Shown: one piece after another, positions 28,027-35,682 of the stretch
Layout of the letters: every line of letters starts with the position of its first letter
Position numbering within the stretch: position 1 is the stretch's first letter
DNA from: Pseudomonas oryzihabitans
Lineage (GTDB): Bacteria; Pseudomonadota; Gammaproteobacteria; Pseudomonadales; Pseudomonadaceae
Direction: 5' to 3'
NCBI RefSeq assembly: GCF_014522265.1
Contig: NZ_CP017024.1
Location: 4,164,501 to 4,228,500 of the forward strand
Length of the DNA stretch: 64,000 bases
Notes under the pieces: generated by a model
What the model was told of the DNA's origin: nothing
What the model saw: only the letters and a program-made list of their open reading frames with translations
Databases searched by the model: none
Position numbers and translations under genes: made by a program

Positions 28027-28895
28027 GCGCCCGACTGATCGACGGCAAGGCCGCCGCCGCCCGCCTGCTGCAGGAGGTCGCCCAAGATGTGGCCGAGATG
28101 CGCGCGCGGGGTATCCAGCCGGCCCTGGCGGTCATCCTGGTGGGCAGCGATCCGGCCAGCCAGGTGTATGTGCGCAACAAGCTCCGCCGTGCCGCCGAAG
28201 TGGGCATCCGCTCGCGCAGCCATGAGTTGCCGGCGGATCTTGAGCAGATCGAGCTGCTCGCCCTGATCGCCGCGCTCAACGCCGACCCGGAAGTGCACGG
28301 CATCCTGGTGCAACTGCCATTGCCGCCGCAGATCGACGAGGCGGCGGTGCTCCAGGCGCTTCGCCCGGACAAGGACGTCGATGGCTTTCACCGCGAGAAC
28401 GTTGGCGCCCTGGCCCTGGGCCAACCCGGTCTGGTGCCCTGCACACCGGCCGGCTGCCTGCGGCTGCTGCAGGACCAGCTGGGTGATCTCAGCGGACGCC
28501 ATGCGGTGGTGGTCGGCCGCTCCAACATCGTCGGCAAGCCCATGGCGGCTCTGCTGTTGCAGGCGCACTGCACGGTGACCCTGGTGCATTCGCGCAGCCG
28601 CGACGCCGCCGCGCTGTGCCGCCAGGCCGACATCCTGGTGGCCGCGGCCGGCCAGCCCGGTCTGGTCACCGTGGACTGGGTCAAGCCCGGCGCGGTGGTC
28701 ATCGACGTCGGCATCAATCGCGTGGAGCACGCCGCCGGCGCCCGGCTGGTGGGCGACGTCGCCCCCAAGGTAGCGGCCGTGGCCGGTGCCCTCACCCCGG
28801 TGCCGGGTGGGGTCGGGCCCATGACCATCGCCCTGCTGCTGCACAACACTCTGAGCGCCGCCCAGCGCCAGCACCCCCACGCCGTCGCGACCTGA
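28023..28895 (+). CDS. folD: Methylene-THF dehydrogenase/methenyl-THF cyclohydrolase
   Basis: 290 residues, bifunctional Fol[15 protein letters not shown] with the catalytic lysine, [45 protein letters not shown] and [15 protein letters not shown]. It converts 5,10-methylene-THF to 10-formyl-THF, the PurU substrate. The ATGA overlap with purU and the 13-base gap to mgdA place it in the methylamine operon, so this is probably a second, pathway-dedicated copy (the housekeeping copy would lie elsewhere). Confidence 0.94.
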   Translation: MSARLIDGKAAAARLLQEVAQDVAEMRARGIQPALAVILVGSDPASQVYVRNKLRRAAEVGIRSRSHELPADLEQIELLALIAALNADPEVHGILVQLPLPPQIDEAAVLQALRPDKDVDGFHRENVGALALGQPGLVPCTPAGCLRLLQDQLGDLSGRHAVVVGRSNIVGKPMAALLLQAHCTVTLVHSRSRDAAALCRQADILVAAAGQPGLVTVDWVKPGAVVIDVGINRVEHAAGARLVGDVAPKVAAVAGALTPVPGGVGPMTIALLLHNTLSAAQRQHPHAVAT

Positions 28896-28908
28896 CCGGG
28901 AGCCCACC

Positions 28909-30150
28909 ATGCCTTTCAGCCTGTTGAAATACGGCCTGTCCGCCGACTACCCGGTGGAGGTCGACCTGCCGCCACCCAAGGAACTCAAGTCCAGCTACGA
29001 CGTGGTCATCATCGGTGGTGGCGGCCATGGCCTGGCCACCGCCTACTACCTGGCCAAGTACCACGGCATCACCAATGTCGCGGTGCTGGAGAAGGCCTAC
29101 CTGGGCGGCGGAAACACGGCGCGCAATACCGCGGTGATTCGCTCCAACTACCTCACCAGCGAAGGGGTGAAGTTCTACATCGAGTCGGTGCGGCTGTTCA
29201 AAGAGCTGTCCAACGAATTCGATTTCAACATCATGTATTCCGAGCGGGGCCAGCTGACCCTAGCGCACACCGACACCACGGTGCGCGCCTTCCGCCAGCG
29301 CGCCGAGGTCAACAAGCACTTCGGCGGACGCACCGAACTGATCGACCGCCAGCAGATCCGCGAACTGGTGCCCTGCCTCAACCTCGATCCCGGCCACCTG
29401 CCGGTGCTGGCCGGGCTGTGGCACATCGATGGCGGCACCGCCCGTCACGACGCCGTGGCCTGGGGCTACGCCAAGCAGGCGGCCAAACGCGGCGTGGAGA
29501 TCCACCCGTTGACCGAGGTGCAGGACTTCGTGGTGGAGAACAATAGAATCACCGCCCTCAAGACCAACCGCGGCACGGTGCGCTGCGGCTGCGCGGTACA
29601 GGCGGTGGCCGGTACCAGCTCGCTGCTGATGAACAAGCTGGGCATCTGCGCGCCGCTGCACACCTACCCGCTGCAGGCCATGGTCACCCAGCCGTTCAAG
29701 CCCTTCCTCGACCCCCTGGTGAGTTCCAGCGCCCTGCACTGCTACGTACAGCAGACCAGCCGCGGCGAGATCGTCTTCGGCGGCGGTTCGGACCCCTATC
29801 CGCTGTACCACACCCGCTCCACCCTGGAGCTCAAGGAAAGCCTGCTGGCCCACGCCATCGAGATGTTCCCCTTCATGGCCAACGCCAAGCTGATGCGCCA
29901 ATGGGCCGGGATAACCGACATGACCCCGGACTACAGCCCGCTGATGGGCCTGTCGCCCATCGATGGCTACTACCTGGACGCCGGCTGGGGCACCTGGGGC
30001 TTCAAGGCCACGCCGATCTGCGGCAAGACCATGGCTGAACTGGTGGCCAGCGGCGGGCGGGTGCCCGAGCTCATCGCCCCCTTCGGCCTGGACCGGTTCA
30101 GCCGCTTCCAGCAGGTCAACGAGATGGGCGCCACCGCGGCCAGCCATTAA
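28909..30150 (+). CDS. mgdA: N-methylglutamate dehydrogenase subunit A (sarcosine oxidase beta-like)
   Basis: 413 residues, DAO-type flavoprotein: dinucleotide fold VVIIGGGGHGLATAYYL near 30-46, GGGNTARNTAVIRSNYL, and GGTARHDAVAWGYA with His180 at the position that holds covalent FMN in heterotetrameric sarcosine oxidase. With mgdB-D it forms a SoxBDAG-like complex that demethylates N-methylglutamate to glutamate, delivering the methyl carbon as methylene-THF. Sarcosine as substrate is the alternative; presence of gmaS and mgsABC alongside favours N-methylglutamate. Confidence 0.84.
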   Translation: MPFSLLKYGLSADYPVEVDLPPPKELKSSYDVVIIGGGGHGLATAYYLAKYHGITNVAVLEKAYLGGGNTARNTAVIRSNYLTSEGVKFYIESVRLFKELSNEFDFNIMYSERGQLTLAHTDTTVRAFRQRAEVNKHFGGRTELIDRQQIRELVPCLNLDPGHLPVLAGLWHIDGGTARHDAVAWGYAKQAAKRGVEIHPLTEVQDFVVENNRITALKTNRGTVRCGCAVQAVAGTSSLLMNKLGICAPLHTYPLQAMVTQPFKPFLDPLVSSSALHCYVQQTSRGEIVFGGGSDPYPLYHTRSTLELKESLLAHAIEMFPFMANAKLMRQWAGITDMTPDYSPLMGLSPIDGYYLDAGWGTWGFKATPICGKTMAELVASGGRVPELIAPFGLDRFSRFQQVNEMGATAASH

Positions 30151-30159
30151 GGAGCTGTC

Positions 30160-30456
30160 ATGAAGATTCTCACCTGCCCGCTCAACGGGCCGCGCAACAT
30201 CAGCGAATTCACCTACGGCGGCGAACTCAAGGCCATGCCCGATCCCCGGGCCTGCAGCACCGCCGAATGGGCCGACTACGTGTTCAACTGCGGGAATCGC
30301 CGCGGCGTGGTCACCGAATGGTGGCTGCACAATGCCTCCAGCTACTGGTTCCTGGCCGAACGCCACACCGGCACCGACGAGGTGCTGCGCACCTTCGATC
30401 CCCGCGAGCTGTTCACCCAGCGTGTCGACTTCGCCGTTGCGGAGGTGCGCCCATGA
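30160..30456 (+). CDS. mgdB: N-methylglutamate dehydrogenase subunit B (sarcosine oxidase delta-like)
   Basis: 98 residues matching SoxD in length and pattern (CPLNGPRN, EFTYGGE, EWADYVF, GNRRGVVTEWWLH). In heterotetrameric sarcosine oxidase this subunit binds zinc through three cysteines and a histidine. Here Cys6 and the His are kept, but the second cysteine is Asn9 and the third position aligns with Ser, so the metal site appears lost. Nine bases after mgdA; overlaps the next gene by four bases. Confidence 0.83.
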   Translation: MKILTCPLNGPRNISEFTYGGELKAMPDPRACSTAEWADYVFNCGNRRGVVTEWWLHNASSYWFLAERHTGTDEVLRTFDPRELFTQRVDFAVAEVRP

Positions 30457-32255
30457 CCCGCCTGCCGGCCCCCATGGGGCTGCTGATCGATCGCAACCGT
30501 CCGCTCGCCTTCCGTTTCGAAGGCCAGACCTGTCACGGCTATGCCGGCGATACCCTGGCCAGCGCCCTGCTCGGCGAGGGTCGCTGGCTGCTGTCGCGTT
30601 CCTTCAAGTATCACCGGCCCCGCGGGCCCCTGACCCTGGCTGGCCAGGACGCCAACACCCTGGTGCAGTTGCCGGACGAGCCCAATGTGCTGGCGGATGA
30701 ACTGCCGCTGCGCGAAGGTTTGAGCGCCACGGCGCAGAACGTCAGCGGCAGCCTCGAGCGCGACCGCGATGCCCTGCTCGGCACCTTCTCCAGGTTCATG
30801 CCGGTGGGCTTCTACTATCGCGCCTTCTACAAGCCCAAGGGCATGTGGAAACGCTGGGAGCCGCTGATCCGCAGGAAGGCCGGCCTCGGCGTGCTCGACC
30901 TGACCTTCGTCCCCACCTACCACGACAAGGCCTATCTGTTCTGCGACGTGGCGGTGATCGGCGCCGGTCCCGCTGGCCTCAGCGCAGCGCTGGCTGCGGC
31001 CCAGGGTGGCGCCGAGGTGCTGCTCATCGAACAGCAGCCGCTGCTCGGCGGCGCCCTGGCCTGGGGTCGTTTCGGCCTCGATGCCGGCCAGGGTGAAGGG
31101 CTACGCGAGGAACTGGTGGTCGCGGTGCGCGCCGAACCACGCATCCGGGTGCTGGAGGCCGCCGTGTGCAACGGCTGGTTCGCCGACCACTATCTGCCGG
31201 TCATCCAGGGCAACCGGATGTTCAAGGTCAGGGCGCGGCAGACTATCCTCGCCAGTGGCGCCTTCGACCAACCGGTGATCTTCCGCAACAACGACCTGCC
31301 CGGCATCCTGCTGACCAGCGCCGCCCAACGCCTGATGCGTCTCTATGGCGTGCGACCGGGCCAGCGTGCCGTGGTCCTGGCCGGCAACGACGATGGCTAT
31401 CTGGCGGCCCTCGACCTGCAGGAGCAGGGGGTCACCGTCGCCGCGCTGCTCGATCTGCGCGCGGCGCCGCGGGATGCGCAGTTGCAGCAGGCGGTAAGCG
31501 CACGCGGCATTCCCGTACACCTGGGCCATACGGTGTACGAGGCCCACGCCGATGCCGCTGGCCGCCAGCTGGCGCGGGTCGATGTCCGTCCCATCGTCGG
31601 CCAGGGCCAGGTCGGCCCCGCGGGCCTGACCCTGGATTGCGACCTGCTGTGCATGTCCGCCGGCTACATGCCGGTCTACCAGCTGGCCTGCCAGGCCGGC
31701 GGCACCCTGGGTTACGTCGACGAGCAGGCCGCCTTCAGCCTCGGCAATCTGCCGCGGGGCCTGCACCTGGCCGGCTCGGTCAATGGCCGCCATGCGCTGG
31801 AGCGGGTGCTGTCCGACGGCCGCGCCGCCGCGTCCCGCGCCCTGGCCGAACTGGATCTCGCCCCGCTCACCACCGAGCAGACCCAGGCCGACGACCATCA
31901 GGTCAACTTTCCCTGGCCAATGTTCGCCCACCCCCAGGGCAAGGAGTTCGTCGACTTCGACGAGGATCTGCAGATCGCCGACATCATCAATGCGACCCGC
32001 CACGGCTATCGCGACGTCCAGTTGGTCAAGCGCTTCTCCACCGTCGGCATGGGCCCCTCCCAGGGTCGCCATTCGGCGCTGTCCACCGCGCGCCTGGTGG
32101 CTGCCGTCACCGCACGCAGCGTCAGCGATACCGGGGTGACCACCGCACGGCCGCCCTTCACCGCGGAAAAGCTCGCCCACGTCGCCGGGCGTGCCTTCGA
32201 TCCCTATCGGCGCACGGCCATGCACGAGCGCCACCTGGAACTGGGGCCAGCCTGA
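30453..32255 (+). CDS. mgdC: N-methylglutamate dehydrogenase subunit C, N-terminal part (sarcosine oxidase alpha-like)
   Basis: 600 residues covering the FAD/NAD-binding half of a SoxA-type alpha subunit: a 2Fe2S-ferredoxin-like N-terminal region without cluster cysteines (GYAGDTLASALLGEG, SRSFKYHRPRGPLT), the dinucleotide fold VAVIGAGPAGLSAALAAAQGG, QTILASGAFDQPVIFRNNDLPGILL and DLLCMSAGYMPVYQL. Alpha subunits are normally about 950-1000 residues in one chain; here the frame ends in TGATG, where the GcvT half begins. The break is at GGGG 32243-32246, and one extra G would fuse both halves as ...LGASLMPAGVW.... Either a natural split with coupled translation or a base-call error. Confidence 0.84.
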   Translation: MTRLPAPMGLLIDRNRPLAFRFEGQTCHGYAGDTLASALLGEGRWLLSRSFKYHRPRGPLTLAGQDANTLVQLPDEPNVLADELPLREGLSATAQNVSGSLERDRDALLGTFSRFMPVGFYYRAFYKPKGMWKRWEPLIRRKAGLGVLDLTFVPTYHDKAYLFCDVAVIGAGPAGLSAALAAAQGGAEVLLIEQQPLLGGALAWGRFGLDAGQGEGLREELVVAVRAEPRIRVLEAAVCNGWFADHYLPVIQGNRMFKVRARQTILASGAFDQPVIFRNNDLPGILLTSAAQRLMRLYGVRPGQRAVVLAGNDDGYLAALDLQEQGVTVAALLDLRAAPRDAQLQQAVSARGIPVHLGHTVYEAHADAAGRQLARVDVRPIVGQGQVGPAGLTLDCDLLCMSAGYMPVYQLACQAGGTLGYVDEQAAFSLGNLPRGLHLAGSVNGRHALERVLSDGRAAASRALAELDLAPLTTEQTQADDHQVNFPWPMFAHPQGKEFVDFDEDLQIADIINATRHGYRDVQLVKRFSTVGMGPSQGRHSALSTARLVAAVTARSVSDTGVTTARPPFTAEKLAHVAGRAFDPYRRTAMHERHLELGPA

Positions 32256-33355
32256 TGCCGGCGGGTGTCTGGCAACGGCCGGCCTTCTACGGCCCGTCCA
32301 GCGAACGCCAGCGTTGCATCCAGGCCGAGGTCCGCCAGGTCCGCGAGGGCGTGGGCCTGATCGACGTCTCCACCCTGGGCGGCCTCGAGGTGCGCGGCCC
32401 CGATGCCGCCGAGCTGCTGGAACGGGTCTACACCTTTGGCTTTCGCAAGCTACCGGTGGGACGTACCCGCTACGCCCTGATGACCGCCGAAGACGGCGTG
32501 GTGATCGACGACGGCGTGGCCGCGCGCCTGGGCGAGCAGCACTTCTACGTCTCGGCGACCACCAGCGGCGTCGATCGCGTCTACCGCAGCCTGCTCAAAT
32601 GGAACGCCCAGTGGCGGCTGGACGTGGACATCGCCAACGTCAGCGCCGCCTTTGCCGCCGTGAACCTGGCCGGTCCGCGCTCCCGGGAGGTGCTGCGCGA
32701 GCTGTGCCCCGAACTGGACCTGACGCCCGAGGCCTTCCCCTACCTCGCCGTGCGCGAGGGCCGGGTCGCCGGGATTCCCGCGCGGCTGTTGCGGGTCGGT
32801 TTCGTCGGCGAACTGGGCTATGAAATCCATGTGCCCGCGCGCTTCGGCGAGCGGCTCTGGGATGCGCTGATGGAGGCTGGAGGCCGCTTCGGCATCCGCC
32901 CCTTCGGCGTCGAGGCCCAGCGCCTGCTGCGGCTGGAGAAGGGCCATGTGATCATCGGCCAGGACACCGACGGCATGACCCACCCCGCCGAAATCGACAT
33001 GGGCTGGGCCATCGGTCGCCAGAAGCCCTTCTTCGTCGGCCAGAAGTCCATCGAGATCCTCGAAAGCCAGCCGCTGCGGCGCAAGCTGGTGGGCTTCACC
33101 CTGCCGGCAACCGCCAGCCAGCCGCTGGAAGGCCACCTGGTACTGCGCGGCGATGACATCGCGGGCAACGTCACCTCCTGCGAATTCTCCCCCACCCTGG
33201 GCTGCATCCTCGGCCTGGCCTATGCCGCCCCCGATCAGGCCGAGCCCGGCATGTCCCTGCCGATCCGCGTCGAAGGAGGCAAGATGGTCCAGGCCACGGT
33301 GACACGCCTGCCCTTCTACGATCCCCAAGCCCAACGCCAGGAGATGGGAGCATGA
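32255..33355 (+). CDS. mgdC: N-methylglutamate dehydrogenase subunit C, C-terminal GcvT-like part
   Basis: 366 residues forming the THF-binding aminomethyltransferase (GcvT) domain normally fused at the C-terminus of SoxA/MgdC: GVWQRPAFYG, VGLIDVSTLGGLEVRGPDAAE, RVGFVGELGYEIHVP, RPFGVEAQRLLRLEKGH and SCEFSPTLGCILGLAY. It would accept the demethylated C1 unit on THF. Its ATG overlaps the preceding stop by one base (TGATG) with no separate ribosome binding site, as expected for re-initiation or for an artificial split. It overlaps mgdD by four bases. Confidence 0.84.
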   Translation: MPAGVWQRPAFYGPSSERQRCIQAEVRQVREGVGLIDVSTLGGLEVRGPDAAELLERVYTFGFRKLPVGRTRYALMTAEDGVVIDDGVAARLGEQHFYVSATTSGVDRVYRSLLKWNAQWRLDVDIANVSAAFAAVNLAGPRSREVLRELCPELDLTPEAFPYLAVREGRVAGIPARLLRVGFVGELGYEIHVPARFGERLWDALMEAGGRFGIRPFGVEAQRLLRLEKGHVIIGQDTDGMTHPAEIDMGWAIGRQKPFFVGQKSIEILESQPLRRKLVGFTLPATASQPLEGHLVLRGDDIAGNVTSCEFSPTLGCILGLAYAAPDQAEPGMSLPIRVEGGKMVQATVTRLPFYDPQAQRQEMGA

Positions 33356-34041
33356 CGCTGAATCCCGTGGAGTTCGACGAACGCAGCCCGCTGGTCGAAT
33401 TGCAGCTCGATACACCCGTACTGCAGCATCAGGGACGGATCTTTGCCGAGCGTCTGAGTGCTGGCGACGAAGCGGCGCTGCTCCGCCGCGGTGGCCTGGC
33501 CGACCTGAGCAATCTGCCGCGCTTCGGCCTGCGCGGCCCGACCGCCGGCGACCAGCTGCGGGCCCAGGGCTATGTCCTCCCGGAGCGGCCCAACCAGGCG
33601 CTGCGCCAGGCGACCGGGGAATGGCTGCTGCGGCTGTCGCCGAGCGAATACCTGCTGCTTGGCGCCCTGGGCGACGGCGGGGCGCGGGTCGCCGCCCTGG
33701 AAGCGGCTGCCGCCGAGCTTGGCCCCGGCTGCTACCCGCTGCCGCGCCAGGACTCCCACGCCTGGCTGATCCTCACCGGGTCCCAGCTGCCCGCGCTGTT
33801 CGCCAAGCTGTGTGGCGTGGACCTGGGCAAGCCCTTCGCGGTCGGCCAGGTGGTGCAGACCTCGGTAGCCAGACTCAACGCCATCCTGCTCAATGCCGGC
33901 GACGGTACTCTGCCGCATGTCCACCTGCTCTGCGACCGCGCCAGCGCCCATTACCTCTGGCACGTGCTGCTCGATGCGCTGGAAGAGTTCGACGGCGGTG
34001 CGCTGGGGGTCGCGGTGCTGCTCAAGGCGGGCATCCCATGA
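33352..34041 (+). CDS. mgdD: N-methylglutamate dehydrogenase subunit D (sarcosine oxidase gamma-like)
   Basis: 229 residues resembling SoxG, a truncated GcvT-like protein without catalytic motifs: NLPRFGLRGPTAGDQLRAQG, LLRLSPSEYLLLG, DSHAWLILTG, AVGQVVQTSVARLNAILLN and HLLCDRASAHYLWHVLLDAL. Fourth subunit in soxBDAG order. Its stop overlaps the start of the IclR gene, coupling the regulator to the catabolic operon. Confidence 0.82.
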   Translation: MTLNPVEFDERSPLVELQLDTPVLQHQGRIFAERLSAGDEAALLRRGGLADLSNLPRFGLRGPTAGDQLRAQGYVLPERPNQALRQATGEWLLRLSPSEYLLLGALGDGGARVAALEAAAAELGPGCYPLPRQDSHAWLILTGSQLPALFAKLCGVDLGKPFAVGQVVQTSVARLNAILLNAGDGTLPHVHLLCDRASAHYLWHVLLDALEEFDGGALGVAVLLKAGIP

Positions 34042-34850
34042 CCGTCGTCGAAGCGACGGCGGTCGAGGCGGACGGCGACTATCGGGTGCCCGCCCTGCTG
34101 CGTGGCCTGAGGGTCCTGGAACTGTTCGACGCGAAGCGACGCCTGCTGACCCTGCAGGAGATCGCCGACGGTCTCGGCGGCTCGACCTCGTCGGTCTACC
34201 GCATCGTCATGACCCTCACCGAGCTGGGCTATCTGGAGCGTCAGTCCAGGACCGGATACGGCCTGGGCATCAAGGTGGTCAGCCAGGGCTTCGCCTACCT
34301 GGCCAGCCGCGACTTGGTGGACATCGCGCAGCCCCACCTGGAACGGCTGCGCGACGTCACCTCGCTGTCCTGCCATCTGGGCATCCGCGATCGTACCGAG
34401 GTGGTCTATCTCTACCGCGCCATGGCCAGCCAGCGGCTGACGGTGAACGTCCCGGTGGGCACCCGGCTACCCTGCACCCGTACCGCCCTGGGCCGAGTGC
34501 TGCTCAGCGGCCTCGACGCCGAGGCCCTGAGCGCCCTCTACCAGCACGAGCGGCTGGATGACCAGCCACCGCCCGCGCCCCGTACCCTGCCGGAGCTGTT
34601 GCGCCTGGTCGAGCAAGACCGCCGTCAGGGTTGGGTCCTGCACCGCTCCGACTACTCCACCGCCATCGCCACCGGCATCCGCGATCATCGCGACCAACTG
34701 GTGGCGGCGCTCAACGTCTCCGGCCCCGATGCCGTGATGGATGCGGCCGCGACGCGGGAATGGGTCGGCGCCCTGCTGGCCGAGACCGCCGCGCGGATCG
34801 CCACCGAGCTGGGACACCGCCCCCACGCGGACGCCCGACGTTCCGACTAG
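34038..34850 (+). CDS. IclR-family transcriptional regulator
   Basis: 270 residues. N-terminal winged helix (LTLQEIADGLGGSTSSVYRIVMTLTELGYLERQ) and a C-terminal IclR effector domain (VYLYRAMASQRLTVNVPVGTRLPCTRTALGRVLLSGL, GIRDHRDQLVAALNVSG). Last gene of the purU-folD-mgd transcript, overlapping mgdD by four bases. It may add a second control layer to methylamine use or act on a distant operon; no IclR-type operator was recognised. Confidence 0.88.
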   Translation: MTVVEATAVEADGDYRVPALLRGLRVLELFDAKRRLLTLQEIADGLGGSTSSVYRIVMTLTELGYLERQSRTGYGLGIKVVSQGFAYLASRDLVDIAQPHLERLRDVTSLSCHLGIRDRTEVVYLYRAMASQRLTVNVPVGTRLPCTRTALGRVLLSGLDAEALSALYQHERLDDQPPPAPRTLPELLRLVEQDRRQGWVLHRSDYSTAIATGIRDHRDQLVAALNVSGPDAVMDAAATREWVGALLAETAARIATELGHRPHADARRSD

Positions 34851-34865
34851 GCCGCTGAGACGTTC

Positions 34866-34875
34866 TGGTATACCG
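34866..34875. promoter_or_regulatory. GntR-type operator A, upstream of the Nudix gene
   Basis: TGGTATACCG, one mismatch from the palindrome TGGTATACCA found at five other places to 52.2 kb (one of those also has a mismatch). It is 42 bases upstream of the Nudix start. Confidence 0.65.
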
Positions 34876-34917
34876 TAAGACTAGAATAATCAGAGCAGTG
34901 ACCAGGCCGAGGTCAGC

Positions 34918-35484
34918 ATGAGCCCTTCCCCACGTTTCTGCTGCCAGTGCGGCAGCGCCGAATTGCGTCGTGGCCAGCCTGCGGGCGATAGCCATGAACG
35001 GTTGCTGTGCACCGCCTGCGGCCATGTACTCTATGACAATCCGCGGGTGATTGCCGGGTGCCTGGTGGAGCATCAGGGCCGCTATCTGCTCTGTCGCCGG
35101 GCCATCGAGCCGCGGCTTGGCTACTGGACCCTGCCCGCGGGCTTCATGGAGAACGGCGAGAGCGCCGAGCAGGCGGCCTTGCGCGAGACCTGGGAAGAAA
35201 GCGGGGTGCGGGCGCGAATATTGGCACCCTATTCCATCTTCAACGCCACGACGGTCAATCAGGTCTATTTGATCTTTCGCGCCGAATTGATCGAGATCGC
35301 CGCCGACGCCGGTGTCGAGACCCTGGAGCGCCGCTTCTTTGCCCCGGACGAGCTGCCCTGGGCCGAACTGGCCTATCCTTCGATCCAGCAGATCCTGGAG
35401 CGCCGTCTGCATGAGCAGGCGCAGGGTCAGCATGGCCTCTATTTCGGTACGGCCGAGGCCGGGCAGTTGCATCCCTTGGGTTGA
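34918..35484 (+). CDS. Nudix hydrolase with N-terminal zinc ribbon
   Basis: 188 residues. Residues 9-40 form a zinc ribbon (CCQCG ... CTACG). The Nudix box is complete: GFMENGESAEQAALRETWEESG, a G-x5-E-x7-RExxEE-x-G pattern, at about 76-97. This resembles the NADH-pyrophosphatase-like ADP-ribose/nucleotide hydrolases. Substrate is not predictable; with operator A just upstream it may belong to the flavin-dependent catabolic regulon, for example in dinucleotide or FAD housekeeping (speculative). Followed by a four-copy REP array. Confidence 0.88.
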   Translation: MSPSPRFCCQCGSAELRRGQPAGDSHERLLCTACGHVLYDNPRVIAGCLVEHQGRYLLCRRAIEPRLGYWTLPAGFMENGESAEQAALRETWEESGVRARILAPYSIFNATTVNQVYLIFRAELIEIAADAGVETLERRFFAPDELPWAELAYPSIQQILERRLHEQAQGQHGLYFGTAEAGQLHPLG

Positions 35485-35498
35485 TGGCGCCGGGAGCT

Positions 35499-35674
35499 GT
35501 TGGGCTTCGACGATGGAGCCGTCTCAGCCCAACCTACCTCGATCGTAGGTTGGGTTGAGCACCGCGAAGCCCAACACGTCCAAACTCGGTGCGCCCGTTG
35601 GGCTTCGACGATAAAACCGTCTCAACCCAACCTACGGGGGCTGGTAGGTTGGGTTGAGCGCCGCGAAGCCCAAC
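35499..35674. repeat. Array of four alternating REP elements
   Basis: Copies at 35499-35537, 35545-35575, 35597-35635 and 35644-35674 alternate in orientation. All share GTAGGTTGGGTTGAG (CTGAG in one) and GAAGCCCAAC ends; the odd copies carry an 8-base longer centre. They match the pair at 21576-21666. They fill the space between convergent Nudix and gabD genes and may also act as transcript-end hairpins. Confidence 0.9.
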
Positions 35675-35682
35675 GAGAGCGA

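Noticed and set aside
28909-34041. Reading the four-subunit flavoenzyme as an ordinary sarcosine oxidase (soxBDAG)
   Set aside because: Not excluded, but gmaS and a split glutamate-synthase set next to it, together with the lost zinc ligands in the delta-like subunit, favour N-methylglutamate dehydrogenase.
21576-35674. CRISPR array
   Set aside because: The repeats alternate in orientation, have no uniform spacers and lack cas genes; they are REP elements.
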